Assembly (NCBI GenBank): GCA_947169985.1
Contig: CAMVRW010000041.1
Location: 1-12,577, forward strand
From: an uncultured Butyrivibrio sp.
GTDB taxonomy: Bacteria; Bacillota; Clostridia; Lachnospirales; Lachnospiraceae
Length of the DNA stretch: 12,577 nucleotides
Direction of reading: 5' to 3'
The position numbers and the translations under genes were made by a program. Under the pieces are notes generated by a model. The model searched no databases. It worked only from the letters and a program-made list of their open reading frames with translations, and was not told the DNA's origin. Of this stretch, positions 1 through 7,228 are shown in pieces. Position 1 is the stretch's first letter, and each line of letters opens with the position of its first letter.

Positions 1-600
1 CATGTACAGAGCGGAAAGGTAATGCGTCTTTCACAGCCACAGCAGCTTATGGCAGATGAGAGAAAGATCCTTTCTGAGGCCTATGCGGGAGATATCATGG
101 GTGTATTTGATCCCGGAATCTTCTCAATTGGAGATACAGTCTGCATGCCTAAGGATAACGTAAGGTACGAGGGAATCCCTACCTTCGCTCCCGAGCATTT
201 TGCAAGGGTAAGACAGGTTGATACCATGAAGCGTAAGCAGTTCGTTAAGGGTATCACTCAGATTGCCCAGGAGGGTGCGATCCAGATCTTCCAGGAGTAC
301 AATACAGGCCTTGAAGAGATCATCGTAGGCGTTGTCGGTGTCCTTCAGTTTGATGTATTGAAGTTTAGGTTGGAAAGCGAGTACAATGTAGATATCATTT
401 TGGAAAGCCTTCCCTATGAGTACATCAGATGGGTGGATAATGAAGATGTAGACATGTCAACTTTGGTTGGAACATCTGACATGAAGAAGATCAAGGACAT
501 GCACGACAGACCACTTCTTTTGTTTGTGAACGAGTGGAGTGTAGGCATGACCATGGAGAGAAATAAAGGACTTGTACTTTCAGAGTTCAAGAAGAATTGA
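1..600 (+). CDS. prfC: Peptide chain release factor 3 (RF3), C-terminal part, 5' truncated by window edge
   Basis: RF3 is the cytoplasmic GTPase that removes RF1/RF2 from the ribosome after peptide release. The frame is open from base 1, giving 199 residues; the N-terminal GTPase domain lies upstream of the window, so the first ATG at 22 is internal. The visible part matches RF3 domains II-III: a barrel stretch with LSQPQQLMADER and EAYAGDIMG, then the RF3-type C-terminal block GVVGVLQFDVLKFRLESEYN followed by RWVDNED. The C-terminal block, rather than an EF-G domain IV/V, separates it from other translational GTPases. E. coli RF3 is about 529 residues, so roughly the last 200 are here. It ends in a tandem TGATGA. 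The next gene begins 27 bases later with no terminator between them, so co-transcription is plausible. The family assignment is secure; the intactness of the upstream part cannot be judged. Confidence 0.93.
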   Translation, partial: HVQSGKVMRLSQPQQLMADERKILSEAYAGDIMGVFDPGIFSIGDTVCMPKDNVRYEGIPTFAPEHFARVRQVDTMKRKQFVKGITQIAQEGAIQIFQEYNTGLEEIIVGVVGVLQFDVLKFRLESEYNVDIILESLPYEYIRWVDNEDVDMSTLVGTSDMKKIKDMHDRPLLLFVNEWSVGMTMERNKGLVLSEFKKN

Positions 601-613
601 TGATCCGGTTTTT

Positions 614-620
614 GGGGGAG
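614..620 (+). promoter_or_regulatory. Ribosome binding site fixing a TTG start
   Basis: The purine run GGGGGAG ends seven bases before the TTG at 628. No ATG or GTG in this frame lies near it, and starting at the TTG gives a complete lipoprotein signal peptide, so this site decides the start of the lipoprotein gene. Confidence 0.6.
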
Positions 621-627
621 AAGATCA

Positions 628-2133
628 TTGAAGAAACTGAGTATCACCGTAAAAAGAATAGCACCGCTATTTCTTGCAGCATCGCTGGCGCTGGGGGCGC
701 TGACAGGCTGTGAGTATTCAAGCGTAGAGGATTATCTTGAGGATCTGGGAATCCTGGATCCTTATGATCGTGAGGATGAGACAGGGACTGTAGCTGACCT
801 TGAGATCTCAACAGTGAATTTTGAGTATGACACTGATGAGAATAATTCTCAGGAAGAACCTGAGATCCAGATAGCTGAAAGTGACGCATCTCAGGAATTA
901 TCAGCAGAGGCTTCTACACAAGCCCTGTCCCAGGATGAGGCAAAAGAGCTTTTGGAAGAGCCTGGGGCTGATGCTGAGATAGGAAGTCATGCTGACGATG
1001 AGTTTGTAAAGGGATATAAGGAACTGAAGGATTCCAATACAGACAGTGAGATCAAGGCAGCCAGAACAGCCATGGGTCTTACTGAAAATGGAATCAAAGA
1101 GCTGAAAAATGCCCAGAAAGGTCTTTATGCCTACGAGCTTTTGACGGATGCAGGTAAGACACTGTATGTTGAGATGCTGGCTATCCTGCAGAATCTTGGA
1201 TCAGATGTGACTGTTTCCACCACCAGTGATGAAGCTATTGAGATGGTCTTTGACTATGTGATGGCTGATCACCCGGAGATCTTTTATGTGGATGGATATC
1301 AGTACACCAATTATTCAGTAGGTGATACCATCACCAGGATCTCTTTTACCGGAAATTATCTCTACGGAGAGGATGAGGTAAAGAGAAGGCAGACAAAGAT
1401 AAATGAGGCAGTAAACAAGTGCCTTCAAGGAGCACCTTCCTCAGAGGATGATTACTACGCCATAAAATATGTTTATGAGTATCTCATAGCCAACACAGAG
1501 TATGACATGGATGCAGAGGATAATCAGAATATCTGCTCAGTATTCATAAACGGAAAGAGCGTGTGCAACGGATACGCCAAGGCGGCTCAGTACCTTCTTG
1601 GTAAGCTTGGGATAAAGAGTACCCTGGTTACGGGAACAGTTAATACCAGGAACAGTTCCGGAGTGAGACATGCCTGGAACCTGGTTCTTTGCAACAATGC
1701 ATATTATTATCTGGATGTGACCTGGGGGGATGCTTCCTACCAGACAGTGTCCGGTGAAAGTGCAGATGCCACCAAGCTTCCTGAGGTTAACTACGACTAC
1801 CTGAATGTGACCACGGCAGAGATTACCCACAATCATAAGGTGTCAGACATCATGGCTATGCCAAAGTGCAACAGCGTGACTGACAATTACTATGTAAGAG
1901 AAAATGAATATTTTACCTCTGCAGAGATGGCTCTGGTAAGCGATCTGTTTGACAGAAGATATAAGGATGGCAGCAATAATGTCACCATAAAATGCTCAAA
2001 CGACGGAATTTACGACTCGCTTTTTGAGCAGCTTATCACCAACCGCAGGGTATTTGAGTGCCTTCAGGGGGATACCTCCCAGGTTTCCTACACAACCTTT
2101 GAGGACACAAGGACCATCATATTCTGGATATGA
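628..2133 (+). CDS. Secreted lipoprotein with transglutaminase-like (cysteine protease fold) domain
   Basis: The 501-residue product starts at TTG 628. Residues 1-27 form a lipoprotein signal peptide: KK and R near the start, a hydrophobic core, and lipobox LTGC with the lipidated Cys28. Residues about 29-125 are rich in Glu, Asp, Ser and Gln and look like a disordered spacer from the membrane. The rest is globular, with a helical part near 130-290 and a transglutaminase-like domain from about 290 to 400. The presumed triad is visible: Cys313 in SVCNGYAKA, His348 in VRHAWNLV and Asp363 in YYLDVTWGD. Bacterial members of this superfamily include proteases and amidases that act on cell-wall or surface proteins; the substrate here is unknown. 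The remaining 100 residues at the C-terminus I do not recognise. It lies 27 bases after prfC and has no promoter I can see. Fold and location are well supported, the exact reaction is not. Confidence 0.85.
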   Translation: MKKLSITVKRIAPLFLAASLALGALTGCEYSSVEDYLEDLGILDPYDREDETGTVADLEISTVNFEYDTDENNSQEEPEIQIAESDASQELSAEASTQALSQDEAKELLEEPGADAEIGSHADDEFVKGYKELKDSNTDSEIKAARTAMGLTENGIKELKNAQKGLYAYELLTDAGKTLYVEMLAILQNLGSDVTVSTTSDEAIEMVFDYVMADHPEIFYVDGYQYTNYSVGDTITRISFTGNYLYGEDEVKRRQTKINEAVNKCLQGAPSSEDDYYAIKYVYEYLIANTEYDMDAEDNQNICSVFINGKSVCNGYAKAAQYLLGKLGIKSTLVTGTVNTRNSSGVRHAWNLVLCNNAYYYLDVTWGDASYQTVSGESADATKLPEVNYDYLNVTTAEITHNHKVSDIMAMPKCNSVTDNYYVRENEYFTSAEMALVSDLFDRRYKDGSNNVTIKCSNDGIYDSLFEQLITNRRVFECLQGDTSQVSYTTFEDTRTIIFWI

Positions 2134-2150
2134 GGTCAGAGACGTCAGGT

Positions 2151-2178
2151 TTAACATAATATACATTTATGGTATAAT
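2151..2178 (+). promoter_or_regulatory. Sigma-A promoter with extended -10 for the yqhY-nusB-xseAB cluster
   Basis: The -35 element TTAACA (2151-2156) differs from TTGACA at one base. It is separated by 16 bases from a perfect -10 TATAAT (2173-2178). The -10 is preceded by TGG at 2170-2172, giving an extended TGnTATAAT element. Transcription should start near 2185, leaving a 5' leader of about 30 bases. The region is AT-rich and sits in the largest intergenic gap of the window (2134-2216). No other candidate of similar quality was seen, so this is likely the main promoter of the downstream cluster. Confidence 0.8.
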
Positions 2179-2201
2179 TATAAAGAAATATGCATAAAAG
2201 T

Positions 2202-2207
2202 AAGAGG
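2202..2207 (+). promoter_or_regulatory. Ribosome binding site of the Asp23/Gls24 gene
   Basis: AAGAGG lies nine bases before the ATG at 2217, an ideal spacing, and it falls inside the short leader of the promoter at 2151-2178. Confidence 0.65.
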
Positions 2208-2216
2208 TAAGAAGCA

Positions 2217-2570
2217 ATGGCAAAAGAAAATGCAGAAATTGGAACAGTTAAGATTGCTGATGATGTAGTGGCAAGAATTGCAGCTCTGGCAGCTCTTGAG
2301 GTTGACGGAGTATCTGCTATGGCTGGCAATTACACCAGTGATGTTCTTGAGAAGGTTGGTCGTAAGAACCTTTCCAAGGGAGCAAAGGTCATAGTTGGCG
2401 CCGGGGAAGTACAGGTTGATCTTGCACTTATGATGTCCTATGGTTTCAATATCCCTGCAACATGTCAGCAGGCTCAGACCAAGGTTAAGGCTTCAATCGA
2501 GAACATGACCGGTTTAAATGTAACTGATGTAAACATCAGGATTGCCGGAATCACAATGCCTAAGGCATAA
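2217..2570 (+). CDS. yqhY: Asp23/Gls24 family protein (DUF322), YqhY-like
   Basis: This small, soluble, 117-residue protein is one Asp23/Gls24 domain over nearly its whole length. It shows the opening [20 protein letters not shown], the VDGVSAM turn, the [16 protein letters not shown] strand region, and the closing [14 protein letters not shown]. In Bacillus subtilis the paralogue yqhY lies directly before nusB and has been linked to control of acetyl-CoA carboxylase; the same position here supports that name, but accB and accC are not in this window. Other paralogues are envelope-stress proteins of the Asp23 group. It has a good AAGAGG ribosome site and is the first gene after the strong promoter. 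nusB follows after 19 bases. The family is certain, the role is inferred from synteny. Confidence 0.87.
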   Translation: MAKENAEIGTVKIADDVVARIAALAALEVDGVSAMAGNYTSDVLEKVGRKNLSKGAKVIVGAGEVQVDLALMMSYGFNIPATCQQAQTKVKASIENMTGLNVTDVNIRIAGITMPKA

Positions 2571-2589
2571 TAAAGGACTGGTATATTAT

Positions 2590-2991
2590 ATGAACAGAAC
2601 AGAGCTTAGAGAGCAGGTTTTTAATCTGCTTTTTCGCGTCGAGTTTAATCCAATGGAGGATATGTCAGAGCAGGAGGAGCTCTTTACAACTACATCTGAC
2701 AAGGAAATCTCCACAAAAGACGCAGACTATATAAGAGAAAAATACGAGAATATCGCATCCAAGCTCCCTGAGATAGATGAAGCTATCAACAAGGAGACTA
2801 CAGGATGGAACACCTCCAGGATTGCTAAGGTTGACCTGACTATTCTCCGTCTTGCTATCTATGAGATCAAGTACGATGAGACAGTACCAACAGGCGTAGC
2901 AATCAATGAGGCTGTTGAGCTTGCCAAGAAATTCGGACAGGATGGCTCACCGGCATTTGTAAATGGAGTGTTAGCTAAATTTGCGCAGTGA
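2590..2991 (+). CDS. nusB: Transcription antitermination factor NusB
   Basis: NusB binds boxA RNA with NusE (S10) and promotes antitermination, chiefly on rRNA operons. The product is 133 residues from the ATG at 2590, close to the usual family length. It opens with [19 protein letters not shown], the typical NusB first helix. It ends with the conserved half [19 protein letters not shown], then a [18 protein letters not shown] segment and FVNGVLAKF. An in-frame ATG at 2542 would add 16 residues overlapping the previous gene; I reject it because the family N-terminus begins at 2590 and AAAGGA lies at 2572-2577. The last 11 bases overlap the start of xseA. In Bacillus folD normally comes next, but it is absent here. 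Confidence 0.95.
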   Translation: MNRTELREQVFNLLFRVEFNPMEDMSEQEELFTTTSDKEISTKDADYIREKYENIASKLPEIDEAINKETTGWNTSRIAKVDLTILRLAIYEIKYDETVPTGVAINEAVELAKKFGQDGSPAFVNGVLAKFAQ

Positions 2992-4204
2992 ATATACAGT
3001 CACACAGGTTAATTCTTACATAAAGAATATGTTCACCCAGGACTTTCTCCTTAAGAGCCTTACGGTGAAGGGAGAAGTCAGTAACTGTAAGTACCACTCC
3101 TCAGGGCATATCTATTTCACCCTGAAGGATTCAGGTGGCTCCATAGCCTGCGTGATGTTTAAGGGCGACGCAGACAGAGGCCTTAAGTTCCGAATGCAGG
3201 AGGGGCAGCAGGTCAAGGTTTCCGGCGCCATAACTGTATATGAAAGAGATGGTAAATACCAGCTTTATGCCAGACTTATAGAACTGGATGGAGCTGGAGT
3301 TCTTTATGAGAAATTTGAAGAACTGAAGAATAGATTAAAGGAATCAGGCATGTTTGCTGATGAGTACAAGCAGCCGATTCCCAAATACATACGAACTCTC
3401 GGTGTAGTAACGGCTCCCACAGGAGCAGCGGTTCGGGACATTATAAACGTGTCCACCAGGAGGAATCCGCATATTCAGATCATTCTTTACCCTGCCATAG
3501 TACAAGGTGATAACGCTGCCGAGAGTATAGTCAGAGGCATTGAGTATCTGGCCCGGACTGGGGTAGATGTCATTATTGCCGGACGTGGCGGAGGTTCTAT
3601 AGAAGATTTATGGGCTTTCAATGAGGAGATCGTGGCACAGGCGATCTTTGACTGCCCAGTCCCAATTATCTCAGCTGTAGGGCATGAGACAGATACCACA
3701 ATAGCAGATTTTGTTGCAGACAAGAGGGCAGCAACCCCTTCCCAGGCAGCAGAACTGGCAGTTTTTGAATACGACAGGTTTATACAGGACCTTAAGGATT
3801 ATCAGTATACCTTAGGACTTCGCATGGACAGGAAGCTAAGGAGTCTTTCCCTTGAGGAAAAGAGATATGCAGAGAGCCTTAAGCACTTAAGCCCCATGGG
3901 CAAAATCCGTGACAGGCAGCTTCGAATGGATCAGTACCAGGATATGCTTGAGCAGGCTATGACCAGAAGGCTTCAAAATGCAAGGCACCGCCTGAACATT
4001 GATGTGGAGCGGCTTAAAGGTCTTTCTCCCCTGGACAGGTTAAAGGGCGGTTATTCCTACGTTTCCGGTACTGAAGGGAAGAATGTCCGCAGTATCAGTG
4101 ACGTGGAAGTAGGTGATGAGCTGAAAGTTTACGTAAGTGATGGAACCTTAAGTGTTACGACAACAGGGAAAGAGGCAGAGACTATATGGCAACAAAAAAA
4201 TTAG
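2981..4204 (+). CDS. xseA: Exodeoxyribonuclease VII large subunit
   Basis: XseA is the catalytic subunit of exonuclease VII, which degrades single-stranded DNA from both ends in repair and mutation avoidance. The 407-residue product has an N-terminal OB-fold (about residues 4-100, with VKGEVSN and [13 protein letters not shown]), a catalytic domain (about 120-330) with [14 protein letters not shown] at 201-214 and the [21 protein letters not shown] block around His235 and Asp238, a helical coiled-coil part, and the closing [14 protein letters not shown] motif. The start is TTG at 2981 inside the end of nusB. It is the only usable start, because a stop in this frame lies at 2972-2974; GGAG sits 12 bases upstream. 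The gene overlaps xseB by 19 bases, which suggests translational coupling of the two subunits. It ends in TAG. Confidence 0.95.
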   Translation: MRSEYTVTQVNSYIKNMFTQDFLLKSLTVKGEVSNCKYHSSGHIYFTLKDSGGSIACVMFKGDADRGLKFRMQEGQQVKVSGAITVYERDGKYQLYARLIELDGAGVLYEKFEELKNRLKESGMFADEYKQPIPKYIRTLGVVTAPTGAAVRDIINVSTRRNPHIQIILYPAIVQGDNAAESIVRGIEYLARTGVDVIIAGRGGGSIEDLWAFNEEIVAQAIFDCPVPIISAVGHETDTTIADFVADKRAATPSQAAELAVFEYDRFIQDLKDYQYTLGLRMDRKLRSLSLEEKRYAESLKHLSPMGKIRDRQLRMDQYQDMLEQAMTRRLQNARHRLNIDVERLKGLSPLDRLKGGYSYVSGTEGKNVRSISDVEVGDELKVYVSDGTLSVTTTGKEAETIWQQKN

Positions 4205-4410
4205 AAAAGAAGCTTTCTATCGAGGAGGCTTTCTCAGAGATAGATGAAAAGATAAAGGCCCTTGAGAACGACGATATTTCTCTGGAGGATTCCTTCAAGG
4301 AGTATCAGCAGGGAATGGAGCTTTTGAAGTATTGTCACGAGGCAATAGCTGAAGTTGAGAAGAAGGTTCAGAAGATAGCTGAGGATGGCAGTCTGGAGGA
4401 CTTTGAATAA
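4186..4410 (+). CDS. xseB: Exodeoxyribonuclease VII small subunit
   Basis: The 74-residue product is the small helical subunit of exonuclease VII; several copies wrap each XseA helix in known complexes. It is all alpha and charged, with the family signature LSIEEAFSEIDEKIKALEN, then ISLEDSFKEYQQGMELLKYC and a closing helix. The length is typical (about 70-80). AGAGG at 4171-4175 precedes the ATG by ten bases and lies inside xseA. The first codons lie in the 19-base overlap with xseA, which includes a run of seven A's at 4194-4200. The stop TAA is directly followed by the ispA ATG. Confidence 0.93.
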   Translation: MATKKLEKKLSIEEAFSEIDEKIKALENDDISLEDSFKEYQQGMELLKYCHEAIAEVEKKVQKIAEDGSLEDFE

Positions 4411-5355
4411 ATGATCGGTGAAGATTTCGCAAAAAGGCTTACAGATAGAGCAGCCTTTTTTGAAGATGTATTAAAAAAGTTCTTGCCTAAGGAAGAAGGT
4501 TATCCCAAGGTGGTCCTTGAGGCTATGAACTACAGCCTTCTGGCAGGAGGCAAGAGGATAAGACCAGTCATGATGCTGGAGTCCTATAAACTCTTTGCAG
4601 GACAGGAAGCAGATACACAGCTTATCTGGCCTTTCATGTGCGCCATGGAGATGATCCACACCTATTCACTGGTGCACGATGATCTTCCTGCAATGGACAA
4701 CGACGAATACAGAAGGGGCAGAAAGACCACCCACGCAGTGTACGGTGCAGGAATGGCAACCCTTGCAGGGGACGGACTTTTGAACCTTGCTTATGAGACA
4801 GCCGTGAAATGCGCTGTGGCAGGAAAAGAGCTATTACCCTATGACGGTGAAACCGCAAACAGATACCTTGCAGCCCTTGAAGTCCTTACAACAAAGGCAG
4901 GTGTCTATGGTATGGTAGGCGGACAATGTGCAGACATCTGCGCAGAGAACTCAGCTGAGCCGGATCCTGACAAGGCAAAGGAAGTCCTTCATTACATTGA
5001 TGAGAACAAGACCGGCGCTCTTATTGAGAGCAGCCTTATGGTAGGCGCAATCCTTGGCGGAGCGACAGCATCCCAGGTTAGCCTTATGGAAAAGGTTGGA
5101 AGCAACGTTGGAATAGCCTTCCAGATTCAGGACGACATTCTGGATATCGAGGGCAGCGAAGCAGAGCTTGGAAAGCCTATCGGTTCTGATATCAAGAACG
5201 GAAAGAGCACCTATGTGAGCCTCTATGGCATGGATAATGCCAAGGCTAAGGTCAAAGAGCTCTCCGACGAGGCAATCCAGATTCTTTCAGGCTTTGACTA
5301 CAGTGATACTTTTCTTCAGGAATTGTTTGAGTACCTTATTTACAGAACTAAGTAA
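4411..5355 (+). CDS. ispA: Short-chain polyprenyl (farnesyl/geranylgeranyl) diphosphate synthase
   Basis: This cytoplasmic enzyme condenses isopentenyl diphosphate with allylic diphosphates to make C15 (possibly C20) prenyl diphosphate for undecaprenyl and other lipids. The 314 residues show every class I prenyltransferase landmark: GGKRIRP near 47-53, the first Asp-rich motif DDLPAMD at 90-96 and the second DDILD at 241-245, both of which bind magnesium and diphosphate, plus the KTGALIESS and GKPIGSDIKNGKSTYV stretches. The two-residue PA insert in the first motif is typical of bacterial farnesyl diphosphate synthases. The ATG follows the xseB stop with no gap, and no clear ribosome site lies between, so translation is probably coupled. 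dxs, the first enzyme of the same pathway, follows after 17 bases. Product chain length cannot be fixed from sequence alone. Confidence 0.94.
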   Translation: MIGEDFAKRLTDRAAFFEDVLKKFLPKEEGYPKVVLEAMNYSLLAGGKRIRPVMMLESYKLFAGQEADTQLIWPFMCAMEMIHTYSLVHDDLPAMDNDEYRRGRKTTHAVYGAGMATLAGDGLLNLAYETAVKCAVAGKELLPYDGETANRYLAALEVLTTKAGVYGMVGGQCADICAENSAEPDPDKAKEVLHYIDENKTGALIESSLMVGAILGGATASQVSLMEKVGSNVGIAFQIQDDILDIEGSEAELGKPIGSDIKNGKSTYVSLYGMDNAKAKVKELSDEAIQILSGFDYSDTFLQELFEYLIYRTK

Positions 5356-5372
5356 TTTAGGCGGAGAATACT

Positions 5373-7166
5373 ATGCTGCTTGATCAGATAAATAATACAG
5401 GTGACATTAAGAATATACCCAAGAGCGACTATAAGGAACTTGCCCAGGAGATAAGGGAATTTCTTATTGAGAAGATTTCCGTGACAGGAGGCCATCTGGC
5501 ATCCAACCTTGGTGCAGTGGAACTTACCATGGCTCTTCACATTGCCCTGGACCTTCCTAAGGATAAGATCATCTGGGATGTAGGACATCAGTCCTACACT
5601 CATAAGCTTCTAACAGGCAGAAAAGCCGGGTTTGACACTCTTCGTCAGTACGGAGGAATGAGTGGTTTTCCAAAGAGATGCGAGTCTGATGCTGACTGTT
5701 TTGATACAGGACACAGCTCCACATCAATTTCTGCAGGTCTTGGAATGGTCAAGGCTAGAGATCTTAAAGGCGATGATTATGCAGTTGTTTCTGTAATAGG
5801 AGACGGCTCTTTAACAGGTGGTCTTGCCTATGAAGCACTTAACAATGCTTCTAAGCTGGAGACCAATTTCATCATAATCATTAACGATAATGAGATGTCC
5901 ATTTCCGAAAGTGTCGGTGGAATGGGTAAGTACCTGGACAGCATGCGAACAGCCCAGGGATACCTTGATCTGAAAGAAGATGTTTATGCACAGCTTCGCA
6001 CCAGCACTAAGATCGTGGATTCCATCAGAAGAGCCAAGAACAGTGTCAAGCAGCTCTTTGTACCGGGAATGGTATTTGAGAACCTTGGCATTACCTACCT
6101 TGGACCTGTGGATGGACATGATACAGCTGGCCTTGTAAGGGCCATTAAGGAAGCAAGAAAAGTTAAAAAGGCTGTCATGATCCATATCGTGACCAAGAAG
6201 GGTAAGGGCTACGAGCCTGCAGAGAGACACCCTGCAAGATTCCATGGAACGGAGCCTTTTATCATTGAGAACGGAATCCCAAGGAACCCAAGAACAACCT
6301 CCAACTACCAGGATATCTTTTCCACAGTTATGTGTAAGCTTGGAGCCAGGGATGAGAAGGTTGTGGCCATTACTGCAGCAATGGCAGACGGAACGGGACT
6401 TAAGAGATTCAGGAACATGTATCCCGACAGGTTCGTGGATGCAGGCATAGCGGAAGAACATGCTGTAACTTATGCAGCAGGCCTCGCCATTGGTGGATAT
6501 AAGCCGGTTTTCGCAGTTTATTCCTCATTCCTTCAAAGGGCTTACGATCAGGTGCTTGAGGATGTGTGCTTGCAGAATCTCCCTGTAGTATTTGCCATAG
6601 ACAGAGCGGGACTTGTAGGTTCTGACGGTGAGACTCACCAGGGTATCTTTGATCTGTCCTACATGTCTTCAATGCCCAACATGCATGTACTTGCCCCCAA
6701 GAATAAATGGGAGCTTTCAGACATGCTGAAGTTTGCAGTGAACTATAACGGCCCAGTGGCCATCAGATATCCCAGAGGAAACGCCTACGATGGTCTTAAG
6801 GAATTCAGAGCACCGATCGAAATGGGCAAGTGCGAGCCGATCTATGAGGAGAAGGACATATGTCTTTTAGCTGTAGGCAGCATGGTGAAGGTAGCAGAGG
6901 AAGTAAGAAATATCCTCAAGGACCACGGATTCAAGTGTTCTCTTGTGAACGCAAGATTTGTTAAACCAATAGATACAGACTATATCCACAGAGCGGTAGG
7001 AACCCACAGGCTCTTTGTAACAATGGAAGAGAACGTGGCCTCAGGCGGATATGGAGAGAAGGTCAGAAGCTATATCGGGGAAAAGAAACTTGATGCGAAT
7101 GTGCTTTCCATCTCCATCCCGGATCAGTTTGTTACTCTTGGAAGCGTGGATAAGCTCTTTATGTAG
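5373..7166 (+). CDS. dxs: 1-deoxy-D-xylulose-5-phosphate synthase (apparently ended early by TAG)
   Basis: DXS joins pyruvate and glyceraldehyde-3-phosphate using thiamine diphosphate, the entry step of the MEP isoprenoid pathway. The 597-residue product has the three expected domains: an N-terminal ThDP domain with GGHLASNLG, DVGHQ and the ThDP motif GDGSLTGG (143-150) to NDN (171-173); a central pyrimidine-binding domain with catalytic Glu361 in AEEHAVTYAAGLA and DRAGLVGSDGETHQG; and a transketolase C-terminal domain beginning around residue 480. Active-site residues are all present, so the enzyme should be functional. It stops at TAG 7164-7166, short of E. coli DXS (620 residues). The same frame beyond the stop still encodes a DXS-like tail (see the entry at 7164-7220). 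GGAG at 5363-5366 is six bases before the ATG. ispA lies just upstream. Confidence 0.95.
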   Translation: MLLDQINNTGDIKNIPKSDYKELAQEIREFLIEKISVTGGHLASNLGAVELTMALHIALDLPKDKIIWDVGHQSYTHKLLTGRKAGFDTLRQYGGMSGFPKRCESDADCFDTGHSSTSISAGLGMVKARDLKGDDYAVVSVIGDGSLTGGLAYEALNNASKLETNFIIIINDNEMSISESVGGMGKYLDSMRTAQGYLDLKEDVYAQLRTSTKIVDSIRRAKNSVKQLFVPGMVFENLGITYLGPVDGHDTAGLVRAIKEARKVKKAVMIHIVTKKGKGYEPAERHPARFHGTEPFIIENGIPRNPRTTSNYQDIFSTVMCKLGARDEKVVAITAAMADGTGLKRFRNMYPDRFVDAGIAEEHAVTYAAGLAIGGYKPVFAVYSSFLQRAYDQVLEDVCLQNLPVVFAIDRAGLVGSDGETHQGIFDLSYMSSMPNMHVLAPKNKWELSDMLKFAVNYNGPVAIRYPRGNAYDGLKEFRAPIEMGKCEPIYEEKDICLLAVGSMVKVAEEVRNILKDHGFKCSLVNARFVKPIDTDYIHRAVGTHRLFVTMEENVASGGYGEKVRSYIGEKKLDANVLSISIPDQFVTLGSVDKLFM

Positions 7167-7220
7167 TTGGGAATTGATGCCTAGTCTATTGCTGAGAAAT
7201 TAATGAAGGAAGTACGGTAA
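7164..7220 (+). other. Remnant or readthrough C-terminal tail of dxs crossed by two in-frame TAG codons
   Basis: Reading on in the dxs frame after GSVDKLFM gives TAG (7164-7166), LGIDA, a second TAG (7182-7184), SIAEKLMKEVR and finally TAA at 7218-7220. Bacterial DXS proteins commonly end with a block of the kind LGIDA-x-SIAEKI, with a polar or charged residue where each TAG falls. Apart from the two amber codons this 18-codon stretch therefore looks like the normal end of the enzyme. The TAA is eight bases before the tlyA ATG, the close spacing seen at other junctions of this cluster. Either the gene was shortened very recently by amber mutations, or the codons are read through, or the sequence carries base errors. 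The homology is my recollection of the family, not an alignment. Confidence 0.6.
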
Positions 7221-7228
7221 GATTATTT

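Noticed and set aside
2101..2150. Possible terminator after the lipoprotein gene
   Set aside because: Only a four-base GACC/GGTC pairing with a long loop can be drawn and no T-tract follows, so no intrinsic terminator can be supported.
2542..2589. Longer NusB with an extra 16 residues from an upstream ATG
   Set aside because: The extension overlaps the Asp23/Gls24 gene, has no ribosome site, and is not part of the NusB family N-terminus, which begins at the ATG at 2590.
4202..4246. TAG at the end of xseA as a second case of amber readthrough
   Set aside because: The frame beyond this TAG is the out-of-frame reading of xseB and gives no XseA-like sequence, so TAG acts as an ordinary stop here. 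This also argues against genome-wide reassignment of TAG.
5811..6461. Open frame of 216 codons on the minus strand
   Set aside because: It lies wholly inside dxs on the opposite strand. No ribosome site or promoter supports it and the translation resembles no family; long antisense frames arise from the codon bias of the real gene.
7174..7204. Possible promoter before tlyA (TTGATG with TTAATG)
   Set aside because: Both boxes are poor matches and the spacer is 19 bases; the bases are better explained as the dxs tail.
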